Shown one piece after another: positions 7,453 through 14,491 of a DNA stretch of 21,344 bases. Numbering within the stretch: the stretch's first letter is position 1; every line of letters starts with the position of its first letter. The DNA is from Bacteroidales bacterium (GTDB lineage: Bacteria > Bacteroidota > Bacteroidia > Bacteroidales > Bacteroidaceae), in assembly GCA_004552195.1 (NCBI GenBank), contig SFPC01000025.1, positions 1-21,344 of the forward strand, written 5' to 3'. The position numbers and the translations under genes are program-made. The notes beneath the pieces are model-generated. The model saw nothing but the letters and a program-made list of their open reading frames with translations. It was not told the origin of the DNA and did not search any database.

Positions 7453-8075
7453 TAAATATCCTCCCCCCTCACAATACCGTGAGCCACCGCAAAAATCGTC
7501 ATCGCCGCCACACTGCGCGTACCCAGCTTTGCCGTCAGGTTCTTCCGATGCGTAATCACCGTAGCCAGGCTCACCCCCAAGTCAGCAGCAATCTCCTTGT
7601 TAATCCTCCCGCCTATAACCCCCCTCAGCACTTCGCGTTCCCTGGGCGTCAGGCGCGGGCTCTCAGCCCCCTTAGCCCCCTCCTTGGCCAAGCGCGCCCT
7701 ACGCACCACCTCAATCTCCCCCTCGCCCGAACCGTGTGAGCGCCGAGCCAGCGCCAAAATGCTGCGTACCAACTCACCCTCACCCTGGAACACATTCAGC
7801 GAGTGAAAACCCTGAGGCAGTTGCCCCTTCTCCTCCCCATGCACCAACACAATCGTCTTATGCTGCCGCCTGAGGAAAAAAGCAGCACCCGCAAGCACCT
7901 CCGAAGGAGAAACAAAAAAATGGAAAAACACATCCGCATCCCCCCGCTCCGCCAAATCCGAAAACCGCGGAAACAGACACGTGTCCGCACCGGGCATCAT
8001 GCGATGAATAATTTCAGCCAGCCCGATAGCAGCCAACGTGTTAGGCGTAACGATAGCAATCGCAGGAACAGACAT
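7452..8075 (-). CDS. LuxR/NarL-type regulator with pseudo-receiver domain
   Basis: 207-aa DNA-binding protein. The C-terminal GerE/LuxR HTH (about residues 140-195) is clear: LTPREREVLRGVIGG, NKEIAADLGVSLATVITHRKNL and KLGTRSV. The N-terminal part (about 3-110) looks like a response-regulator fold (PAIAIVTPNTLAAIGLAEII, then alternating hydrophobic strands), but at the end of strand three it reads ADVFFHFF without the phospho-acceptor Asp. It may therefore act without phosphorylation. It starts 18 bases after pflA and is fused by a TAATG overlap to the next gene. Targets are unknown; control of anaerobic metabolism near pflA is a guess from position. Confidence 0.85.
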   Translation of the reverse strand: MSVPAIAIVTPNTLAAIGLAEIIHRMMPGADTCLFPRFSDLAERGDADVFFHFFVSPSEVLAGAAFFLRRQHKTIVLVHGEEKGQLPQGFHSLNVFQGEGELVRSILALARRSHGSGEGEIEVVRRARLAKEGAKGAESPRLTPREREVLRGVIGGRINKEIAADLGVSLATVITHRKNLTAKLGTRSVAAMTIFAVAHGIVRGEDI

Positions 8076-8093
8076 AAGCCAAGCACAAAAAAA

Positions 8094-8828
8094 CTAATTC
8101 ACAACCAACTGCCGAAAATACCTCCTCAGTACCTCCTCAGCCCGCGCCAGCTGCTCCGGCGTATTCTCCTTCACATCCCCCAGCTTATACTCCCAGCCCA
8201 ACGCCTCATATTTATGCACACCCAACCTGTGATACGGTAGCAACTCCACCCTCTCAACCATCCGGTACTTCCCGAACCTTTCCCCCAGCGCCCGCAGGTC
8301 CTCCTCAAAATCGCTCACCCCCGGCACCAGCACATAGCGCAACCAGAACGGGTGCCCCCGTTCCTCCAACCACTGCGCCGTACGGAGCGTCTGCCCATTG
8401 CTCCGCCCCGTAATCCCCATATGTCGCGCGTCGTCCATCTCCTTCACGTCCAGCAACACCAAGTCCGTCAAGTTCAGCAACCTCTCCACATGCTCGTTCC
8501 ATATCCCCCCGTTCGAGTCCACGCAAATATGAATACCCTCCTCCTTTAGCCGTCGGAAGAGCGGCACCAGCGCCTCCGCCTGCACCGTAGGCTCCCCACC
8601 CGAGAAAGTAATCCCCCCCCGTTTACCAAAAAACGGCCTCATCGAAACCGCCTGCTCCAAGATATACTCCGGCTCCGTAAGCCTACCCTCACCCCGCGCG
8701 TCGATAGTGTCAGGATTGGCACAATACAAACACCGGAACGGACACCCCTGAAGAAAAACCACATACCGAAGCCCCGGGCCGTCAAACGTCCCCATCGACT
8801 CATAACTATGAACCCTGATTTGCTGCAT
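8094..8828 (-). CDS. pflA: Pyruvate formate-lyase activating enzyme
   Basis: Radical SAM enzyme that puts a glycyl radical on pyruvate formate-lyase, allowing non-oxidative cleavage of pyruvate to acetyl-CoA and formate without oxygen. The 244-aa product has the 4Fe-4S motif CxxxCxxC (Cys29, Cys33, Cys36), the SAM-binding GGEP (77-80), DSNGG and the LLPYHRLG segment typical of PflA. The ATG at 8828 gives the family start MQQIRVHSYESMGTFDGPG; the open frame runs upstream to 9182 only through repeat DNA. pflB, the usual partner, is not adjacent: the upstream DNA is the repeat block with promoters. Because the sequence is also close to other glycyl-radical activases, pyruvate formate-lyase is the likely but unproven target. 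Confidence 0.9.
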   Translation of the reverse strand: MQQIRVHSYESMGTFDGPGLRYVVFLQGCPFRCLYCANPDTIDARGEGRLTEPEYILEQAVSMRPFFGKRGGITFSGGEPTVQAEALVPLFRRLKEEGIHICVDSNGGIWNEHVERLLNLTDLVLLDVKEMDDARHMGITGRSNGQTLRTAQWLEERGHPFWLRYVLVPGVSDFEEDLRALGERFGKYRMVERVELLPYHRLGVHKYEALGWEYKLGDVKENTPEQLARAEEVLRRYFRQLVVN

Positions 8829-8868
8829 ACAATATATATTCTTAAAAAAATAAACGTTGATGACAGTG

Positions 8869-9154
8869 CAAAAATAGTGCAAGGCGAGAGAAAAGAAATA
8901 AAAAGCGTAAGCCTTTTTAATTTCTTTTCCGAGCCGCAGCCTATTTTCGCGAAAGCAAAAATAGTGCAAGGCGAGCGCAGGACAAAAAGAAAAGCCGTGC
9001 AAAGTGAGAGAAAAGGCAATTAAAAAAAACGATAGTTTTTTAAATTGCCTTTTCCGAACTGCAGCCGGCTTTATGTAAAAGCCGTGCAAAGCGAGAAAAA
9101 AGAAATAAAAACGCAAGTTTTTTAATTTCTTTTCCGATCCGCAGCCTATCTTTG
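8869..9154 (-). repeat. Composite hairpin/promoter repeat, three units
   Basis: Repeats of TAGTGCAAGGCGAG (8875 and 8962) and GTGCAAAGTGAGAG/GTGCAAAGCGAG. The strongest hairpin is 9010-9054, where GAAAAGGCAATTAAAAAA pairs with TTTTTTAAATTGCCTTTTC. Unit boundaries such as CTATTTTCGCGAAAGCAAAAATAG (about 8941-8964, written here in two overlapping halves: CTATTTTCGCG, GAAAGCAAAAATAG) are palindromic, so -7-like boxes face both ways. The block is about 290 bp and sits between the divergent pflA and TPR-regulator genes. Confidence 0.75.
8956..8988 (-). promoter_or_regulatory. Repeat-borne promoter toward pflA
   Basis: On the minus strand TTTTTG (8988-8983), 19 bases, then TATTTTTG (8963-8956) fits the TTTG-N19-TAnnTTTG consensus. 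A second TATTTTTG at 8876-8869, closer to pflA, has no good -33. Either would transcribe pflA, the regulator and the 134-aa gene. The assignment rests on consensus match and position. Confidence 0.5.
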
Positions 9155-9443
9155 CACAGTTGAAGGTTAGAAGTTTCCTCACTCAACGGCAGACTCTGTT
9201 TCCCGTTCTAACAGAAACTTTATCACCTTATATCCCTATCTCTCATAACCATCGGAGCTCATGTGAAAATCTTTAAACCTCCTTTTTACGGGGTTCTTAA
9301 AGTGCAATTTTCTTTTGACATTTTAAATAAGATTGACTTTGTCTTCCTCCTTCGCACCTCAGCATAGTCTAAGCAAGCTTAGCTATGCGTTGCATAAGAT
9401 TGGCTACGGTTCGGCATAGAAAAAGTAAATCCTTCGGCTTTAC

Positions 9444-9476
9444 TTTTTGCTCTGCGCTCACCTTGCACAATCTTTG
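9444..9476 (+). promoter_or_regulatory. Repeat-borne promoter for the TPR regulator gene
   Basis: TTTTTG (9444-9449), 19 bases, AATCTTTG (9469-9476) is the same arrangement as at 4770-4802, with A for T at the first base of the -7 box. The TTTTT run is also the right arm of a 10-bp hairpin (9420-9429 with 9439-9448). The unit spans about 9393-9476 and ends 62 bases before the ATG at 9538. The rest of 9155-9392 shows no gene. Confidence 0.5.
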
Positions 9477-9537
9477 GTCTTTGGGCTTAACGAAATCGTT
9501 CATCATTTTACTTATTCTCCCCCTCCCCCCCAAAATC

Positions 9538-11529
9538 ATGAAAACCATCTGCCGCCTGCTCCTCATGCAGGCCATCCTTATCCTGTTCACCGCTTGCGCC
9601 ACCGACACACCTCATTCGCACAAAAAACTCAGCCCCCAACAGCAACAAATAGCAGCCCGGTGCGAAAAACATTATCATGCCGCCCGCAAAGCACAGCTTG
9701 GCGAACAATACCGGCAAGCCATCCAATCCTACCGCCAATGCCTTGCCACCGACACACCTGATACAGTTGCCGCCAACCACCTCCGGCCCATCATTGCAGA
9801 AGCCATGCTCCAGATGATGAACTGCTACCAGGCAGCAGGAAAACCCGAAGAATGCGTGCAGACCTTTGCACGTTTACACACCAATCCCACAAACCTCATA
9901 CGCAACTACTGCCTGCGCGACCTCCTCTCCATCGAAGCCTACGCACTCTCGCGTACAGAACGCATGGAACAAGCCGAAAAACAAATAGCACAAGTACTCA
10001 AACTCCCCACAGCCCAAGCCACCCACGAACAGCTCTTCCGCGACTACGCCTACGCAGCCGCCATCTACTATCCCAATCCCGCTCGGAGCGAACAAGTCGT
10101 CAAACTCTGCCAGCGCTGCCTCCAAGAAGCATCCCACTGTAAACACACCACCGGAGCCGGATGGGTACAATCCATGCTCGGCAACCTCTACGTCAAAACC
10201 GGAAAAGTCAACGAAGCCATCGAACTCTACGAAGACTGCATCACCTGCGCAGAATCCCAAGCCGACACCCTCGCAGCCATCTGCGCCCGGACAGACCTTG
10301 CGCAACTCTATTTTGACTGGAACCTCCACGACCAAGCCAGCCAAACCCTGGGCGAAGCACTCATCCTCCTTCACAAAAAGCACTACAGCCCCCTCGTTGC
10401 CGTGCGACCGCTGCTCCTCAAAGCACGCATCAGCCAATTACGCCACCCCCTCGACACAGCCCTCGCCTACATCCACCAAGTTCGGCGCATAGCCCACCAC
10501 TTACCCTACAACAGCGGAACCTCCGACTGCGATTACCTGCAAGGAAGCATCCTCGCCCAAAGCACAAACCCCCATACCGCACACACCGGCATCAGCCTTC
10601 TCCAAAAAGCAGCACGAGGTGGCACACCACAAATCAAAGCCCAAGCCTACTACCAACTCGCACGTTACGAAAAACGCCGGGGAAACAACCCCGCCTGCAA
10701 CATCATGCTCGACAGCATGTACGCCGCCACACACCAGCCTGACTCCACACTCCGCATACCCCACGCCGCAAACTTCGCGCTCACCCATTACCTACAACTC
10801 CACGACCCATCCAAAATAAAACAATACGCCACAGCCCTCGCCCGCGAAACAGCCAAGGCAAACCCCGCAGCCACCCAAAGCCGCCTCGTCTGCAACATCG
10901 TAAACATGCGAACCCAACAAAAAGCACACACACTCCAGCTCCAACAAAGCAAAATGCAGCTCCGACAAACCCTCTGGGCCATCATCAGCATTCTGCTGCT
11001 CCTCCTCCTCCTCCTTGCCTGGCGCCACATACGCCAACAGCGCCGCATTAACACACTCCAACAGCGACTCCTCACCGAAAAAGTCAACGCCCTGATGGAT
11101 CGCCTCGAAAAGTCCGAAGCCAACCGCACCACGCTGCGGCAAACACTCCTCCAACTCCGTGCCGCCGACACTCCCGCAGCCGCCACCACGCCCGCACACC
11201 CCAACGCCGAAAGTTGGCTCACCCCCGCAGCCAATGTAGCTACCCTCCAACAACGCTTCGCAGCCCTTCATCCCCATTTCTTCCCCCACCTGCGCACCGC
11301 CGCTGCCAACATCACCCCCGCCGACGAACGCCTCGCCATGCTCATCCACCTCGGCCTCAATCCCACCCAGATAGCCACCATCATGCAGGTAGCCCCACGC
11401 ACCACCACTGTCTACCGCTACCGTCTACGTCAGAAACTCAACCTTCCTCCCAACGCCTCACTCGAAGAAAAACTCAAAGAACTCTCCAGCGACCCCACAC
11501 CCCACACCGACATCCCTACGCAGACTTAA
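9538..11529 (+). CDS. TPR-repeat membrane regulator with lipoprotein signal and C-terminal HTH
   Basis: 663-aa protein. MKTICRLLLMQAILILFTAC is a lipoprotein signal with the putative lipid-bearing Cys20. Residues about 35-440 are a helical, Ala/Tyr/Leu-rich array of tetratricopeptide-like repeats (for example GEQYRQAIQSYRQCLA and TGKVNEAIELYEDCI). A membrane helix follows at about 477-497 (LWAIISILLLLLLLLAW), then a basic coiled-coil stretch (INTLQQRLLTEKVNALMD..). The C-terminal LuxR-like HTH at about 590-650 contains LGLNPTQIATIMQVAPRTT and VYRYRLRQKLNL. Bacteroidetes have many such one-protein sensors: a periplasmic TPR domain, a single helix and a cytoplasmic DNA-binding end. The ATG at 9538 was chosen for its signal peptide; the frame is open upstream to 9385 through the repeat. 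The coding strand is markedly C-rich. Its targets are unknown. Confidence 0.8.
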   Translation: MKTICRLLLMQAILILFTACATDTPHSHKKLSPQQQQIAARCEKHYHAARKAQLGEQYRQAIQSYRQCLATDTPDTVAANHLRPIIAEAMLQMMNCYQAAGKPEECVQTFARLHTNPTNLIRNYCLRDLLSIEAYALSRTERMEQAEKQIAQVLKLPTAQATHEQLFRDYAYAAAIYYPNPARSEQVVKLCQRCLQEASHCKHTTGAGWVQSMLGNLYVKTGKVNEAIELYEDCITCAESQADTLAAICARTDLAQLYFDWNLHDQASQTLGEALILLHKKHYSPLVAVRPLLLKARISQLRHPLDTALAYIHQVRRIAHHLPYNSGTSDCDYLQGSILAQSTNPHTAHTGISLLQKAARGGTPQIKAQAYYQLARYEKRRGNNPACNIMLDSMYAATHQPDSTLRIPHAANFALTHYLQLHDPSKIKQYATALARETAKANPAATQSRLVCNIVNMRTQQKAHTLQLQQSKMQLRQTLWAIISILLLLLLLLAWRHIRQQRRINTLQQRLLTEKVNALMDRLEKSEANRTTLRQTLLQLRAADTPAAATTPAHPNAESWLTPAANVATLQQRFAALHPHFFPHLRTAAANITPADERLAMLIHLGLNPTQIATIMQVAPRTTTVYRYRLRQKLNLPPNASLEEKLKELSSDPTPHTDIPTQT

Positions 11530-11763
11530 AGGACGCATCGCCTCGCCCGTCCACCTTGTCGCCAAACGGGCAAAAACCCGAAACGCACTCCTATATACAA
11601 GCGTCTACTTCTCATCTACTTGCTAATAGAAAGTCCACTTTTAAAAAGCCTATTTGTAGATTACTTTGAAGTGGCCCACACATTGCTACTCGATAATCAG
11701 ATTAGAAAAAGTATAGCTGTTGGAGCTAATTATATTTGTATTATAATTTGTACTGTTGCTGTT
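11530..11763. other. AT-rich trailer between the TPR regulator and the CRISPR array
   Basis: No gene seen. A degenerate repeat-like string lies at 11614-11636 (ATCTAC...ATAGAAAGTCC), and TTTGTAGAT follows at about 11652. The last 70 bases are very AT-rich, with TATATTTG (11731-11738), which resembles a plus-strand -7 box but lacks a -33. On the crRNA strand this side is the trailer, not the leader. Confidence 0.4.
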
Positions 11764-11990
11764 ATCTACAATAGTAGAAATTAGAAAGTCCTTATAGACA
11801 AAGGGTGAGAAGCGCATACCACAACCTATCTACAATAGTAGAAATTAGAAAGTCCTTATAGACGCCTCTGAAGAATTGGAGATGGACGAAATCTACAATA
11901 GTAGAAATTACAAAGGCCTTATAGACCTCCCTATAAACGTCTATTTTCTGGGGAATCTACAATAGTAGAAATTACAAAGGCCTTATAGAC
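11764..11990 (-). CRISPR. Orphan type V-A (Cas12a-type) CRISPR array: 4 repeats, 3 spacers
   Basis: Four 36-bp repeats at 11764-11799, 11828-11863, 11891-11926 and 11955-11990 are separated by spacers of 28, 27 and 28 bp, all different. On the minus strand each repeat begins GTCTATAAGG and ends AATTTCTACTATTGTAGAT, the 3' handle of Cas12a crRNAs with its 5-bp UCUAC/GUAGA stem and UAUU loop. This sets transcription leftward. Repeats at 11764 and 11828 carry GGACTTTC in the middle; those at 11891 and 11955 carry GGCCTTTG, so two variants (two base changes) exist in two blocks. No cas12a, cas4, cas1 or cas2 is in the window. The leader side (above 11990) has only 6 bases before a truncated ImmA/IrrE frame, so a normal leader appears absent. 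Type is assigned from the repeat alone. Confidence 0.9.
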
Positions 11991-11996
11991 TATACA

Positions 11997-12386
11997 TCAT
12001 GGCAAACAAGACAACTTTTCGACTTGGACACCTTCGGAAAATGTGAGCAGTAGGTGTCCCAGTTCGTGGGCGGCAGTGAAGCGCAGACGTTCGACTGTGG
12101 TTTTTGAAGGACGCATGTCAAGTAGCATGAGGGGATAGCAGCCTTCGGCCCATGTGCTCAGTCCAAATACGTGGTCGGGAAGTTCGGCTTTAAAAATTTT
12201 TATTCCGCGGCGTTCGCAAAGGCGTAATATGCTGGCAATGGGCCCATCGCCGCAATGCCATTGCCTGCGCAGTTCGTGAGTTGCCTTCATGGCATCGCTG
12301 AAGCAACTGACTGCAGTCGGCAGCTGTAGAGAGGTGTCGAAATTTACCTGCATGTCGGTTTGCAGTTCCTTTTTCAGGAAAAGTTC
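11997..12386 (-). pseudogene. Truncated ImmA/IrrE-family metallopeptidase gene
   Basis: The minus-strand frame from a stop at 12389 to the TGA at 11999-11997 encodes the middle of a COG2856-type protein: about 60 residues of linker, then VFGLSTWAEGCYPLMLLD and the zinc motif HELGH (residues 96-100 from the ATG at 12353) in RFTAAHELGHLLLTF. The protein ends at VEKLSCLP, about 13 residues after the motif. Family members go on (EKLCHRFAxxFLLPxE) for a further glutamate ligand and a C-terminal region, so this copy lacks part of its active site. The N-terminal XRE-type HTH of many homologues is also missing, cut by the stop. The break point coincides with the CRISPR array. Intact members often work with phage or ICE repressors. 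The fragment is probably not functional. Confidence 0.75.
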
Positions 12387-12519
12387 CTAATGCTTTTTCT
12401 GTGTTGTTCTCCAAAATAGAGTCGTGAGGGATAAGGGTTTAATGTTTGAGTTTAGAGTTTAAAGCTGAAAGAGTTTTAGCTTATTAGTGAGCTTGGCGTG
12501 AATGAGCAATGAGATAATG

Positions 12520-12565
12520 AATAATGAAGCCTACGGCTACTGTCATGGCCGTAGGCTTCATTATT
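12520..12565. terminator. Perfect 18-bp hairpin downstream of the MFS gene
   Basis: AATAATGAAGCCTACGGC (12520-12537) pairs without mismatch with GCCGTAGGCTTCATTATT (12548-12565) around a 10-base loop. It lies 115 bases past the end of the efflux operon and could stop its transcript, with a T-rich but broken tail on the minus strand. Seventeen bases (ATAATGAAGCCTACGGC) recur at 14376-14392, so it also belongs to a dispersed repeat family. Confidence 0.5.
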
Positions 12566-12566
12566 T

Positions 12567-12649
12567 CATAAGGTTGGCTGTGGTTCGGCAAAGAAATTGA
12601 AAAACCTGCGGTTTTTTCTTTTCTTTGCGCTCACCTTGCACAACCTTTC
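12567..12649 (+). repeat. Composite repeat unit with degraded promoter
   Basis: CATAAGGTTGGCTGTGGTTC through GCGCTCACCTTGCACAACCTTTC aligns along its length with 9393-9476 and the 4717-4802 unit. Its -7 position reads AACCTTTC and its -33 position TTTT, so the promoter is probably weak or dead. It points toward the 3' end of the MFS gene and has no gene to serve. The rest of 12390-12519 shows no gene. Confidence 0.65.
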
Positions 12650-12680
12650 TTTATCTCATCATTCTTTTTGTTTGTTACCT

Positions 12681-14339
12681 TCAGGGTGCGTAGGGTACGA
12701 GTTGTCGTTTGGTCCAGGGTATGAGGAGTATGAGCCCGGCGCAGATGATGCAGCCGTAGAACGTCCATCCGGCCATCTCTTTGACGGCGGTGAGCGTGGC
12801 CTGCACCTGCACCTTTCCCTTCATGGAAGTGGCCGCCATCTGTTCGGCTTCCGTTTCGCTCTTTCCCTGCATCTTCATGCCTTGTACGGTCTGCCCGTAC
12901 TGCGCGGCGGATGCCGCGTCGGTGCGGTCGTATTCCTGGGCAAAGCGGGTGATGTAATGCTGCTGGCGTTCCTGGAGCACGTTGGAGTAGATGGCCGACC
13001 CGATGCCGGGGGCTATGATCATGCGCACGGTGAGCATGATGCAGACCCAGGTGGACATGAGGCGGTAGGGCATGCGCTGGTTGGCATAGACCGCCGTGAC
13101 GGCGTAGAGCAGCATCATGCCGGCCCCACGGATGATGATGGGCCACTTCATGCGTTCCATCAAGCCTTGGCCTTGCACTTCAAAGTACATGAACAGGGCG
13201 GAGAGGCCGATGAGCAGGAAGCCGTAGGCAAAGAGGTATTTGAAATGCCACCCCTTGCTGCTGAACACCACGGCCATGACCAGTCCGATAAAGTAGCCCA
13301 CGAGCACCCAGTTGCCCAGTTCCGCCACTTGCAGGTTGTCCATCTTCATGCCCACGGAGCAGAAGATGTTGACAAACATCTGGCTGGAGTTGAAAATCAT
13401 GAGCCCCAGGAAAAGCAGGATGCCGCCCTGGATGCTTTTCAGCCTGAAGGCCCCGATGATGAAGTAGGGTGAGTGGCGGCGGCTTTCGAGCCAGATGAAG
13501 ACTCCGGTGCTGAGGGTGCAGATGGCGGTGGCCCAGCGTATCTCGGAAGCGTCGTACCAGTCGAGCACCTTGCCGTACACCATTATATATATAAAGGAGA
13601 GGCACGCGAGGCAGAACACGGTGACGTTGCCGAACTTGGAGAAAGTGATGGGGAAATGGCGTGTGGGGTAGGGATTGTAGGGCATGGTCACCATCAGTAT
13701 GACTACGGCCACGCCCAGGGCGGCCATCATGGCGTAGTAAACGTATTGCCACTCATAGTTATAGGCGAACCATGCCGTGAGCCAGGTGCCGATTTGTCCG
13801 AGAATCATGAAGAAGAAGTAGATGATGGGCATGCTGGCGGTTTTCTCCTTGTCCAGCTTGTCCCATCCCGCTTCGTCGGTAGGTTCGTTTCCCGGTGTGA
13901 GGTTATGGGTGGCTTCGATGCCGAAACCGTATTTTATCAGTGTGAAGAGGTTGCACATGAGCAGTGCCTGACGCACGAATCCCATCACCAGGCTGCACAG
14001 GGCGAGCACATAGATGCTCTCTGCGCGGGCACAGATGTAGCTGAGCAGCATCAGGATGGCAAAGCCCACCATGAGCATCATCTTCTGGCGGCGCAGGCAC
14101 ACCAGACGATAGAAGAAGGGGGAGAAGGCCGCCATACCCACCGAGGTGGCGAAGCCTACGAAGGTAATGTGCTCGGAGATGATGCCCAGGCCGCCCATCA
14201 TTTCGGCGCTGTTGGCCGAGTACACGCCGCTCACGGTCATGATGGGGATGAAGAGCAAAATCAGGAAGATGATGCCCAGGGGCTTCGGCACCCAGTCGTA
14301 GAAGGGGAAGTTGCGGGGAAGGTTCCTTGGTGTGGTCAT
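12681..14339 (-). CDS. MFS efflux pump, DHA2/EmrB-like (14 TM)
   Basis: 552-aa inner-membrane protein with about 14 hydrophobic helices, consistent with the drug:H+ antiporter-2 family. Segments such as SVGMAAFSPFFYRLVCLRRQ (loop 2-3 region) and the long C-terminal soluble stretch before the last helix (RQQHYITRFAQEYDRTDAAS onward, then AGWTFYGCIICAGLILLIPW) fit EmrB-like pumps of Bacteroidetes. It is the third gene of a minus-strand set after a TolC-type and an HlyD-type gene, so it should export compounds through a three-part conduit across both membranes. The gap to the adaptor gene is 184 bp and is filled by a palindromic repeat. Substrate is unknown; drugs, bile compounds or fatty acids are possibilities from the family. 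Confidence 0.88.
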   Translation of the reverse strand: MTTPRNLPRNFPFYDWVPKPLGIIFLILLFIPIMTVSGVYSANSAEMMGGLGIISEHITFVGFATSVGMAAFSPFFYRLVCLRRQKMMLMVGFAILMLLSYICARAESIYVLALCSLVMGFVRQALLMCNLFTLIKYGFGIEATHNLTPGNEPTDEAGWDKLDKEKTASMPIIYFFFMILGQIGTWLTAWFAYNYEWQYVYYAMMAALGVAVVILMVTMPYNPYPTRHFPITFSKFGNVTVFCLACLSFIYIMVYGKVLDWYDASEIRWATAICTLSTGVFIWLESRRHSPYFIIGAFRLKSIQGGILLFLGLMIFNSSQMFVNIFCSVGMKMDNLQVAELGNWVLVGYFIGLVMAVVFSSKGWHFKYLFAYGFLLIGLSALFMYFEVQGQGLMERMKWPIIIRGAGMMLLYAVTAVYANQRMPYRLMSTWVCIMLTVRMIIAPGIGSAIYSNVLQERQQHYITRFAQEYDRTDAASAAQYGQTVQGMKMQGKSETEAEQMAATSMKGKVQVQATLTAVKEMAGWTFYGCIICAGLILLIPWTKRQLVPYAP

Positions 14340-14345
14340 CCAGTG

Positions 14346-14491
14346 TATAATTATTTAATGTATAATGTACAATGTATAATGAAGCCTACGGCCATAAAGT
14401 ATAGAGTTTATAGTTTAAAGCCTATAAGGGTACTTTGTAGCGCAGTTCTCATCCGCTCAGTGAGTGATATTATAAACTTTAAACTACAAAC
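14346..14491 (-). repeat. Palindromic repeat between adaptor and pump genes
   Basis: Two families meet here. The first is TATAATGTACAATGTATAATG followed by AAGCCTACGGCC (14358-14393; written in two parts). The second is an inverted repeat of 15 bases with one mismatch: GTTTATAGTTTAAAG (14406-14420) and CTTTAAACTACAAAC (14477-14491) around 56 bases that contain the core AGCGCAGTTCTCATCCGCTC (from 14439). The core matches 6584-6608 on the other strand (23 of 25). Inside the operon message it would form a long stem. Confidence 0.65.

Noticed and set aside
8431..8442. 12-base identity (TCGTCCATCTCC) between the middle spacer and pflA, hinting at self-targeting
   Set aside because: Only 12 of 27 bases match, the flank is CGCG rather than TTTV, and the match follows from a common Glu-Met-Asp-Asp coding string.
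8505..8525. GTTCGAGTCC, resembling a tRNA T-arm
   Set aside because: Lies inside pflA coding for DSNGG and has no cloverleaf around it.
11545..11571. GCCCGT/ACGGGC stem as terminator of the TPR regulator gene
   Set aside because: Only 6 bp with a 15-base loop and followed by A residues rather than T.
11731..11738. TATATTTG as a plus-strand promoter into the array
   Set aside because: No -33 at the right distance, and it would transcribe the antisense of the crRNAs.
11530..12680. Search for cas12a, cas1, cas2 or cas4 near the array
   Set aside because: No reading frame here or elsewhere in the window shows RuvC, Cas1 or Cas4 motifs; the nearest frames are the TPR regulator, ImmA fragment and MFS pump.
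11640..12680. Replication origin at the skew change
   Set aside because: No DnaA boxes (TTATCCACA) and no dnaA-type neighbours seen, and gene directions point toward rather than away from the site.
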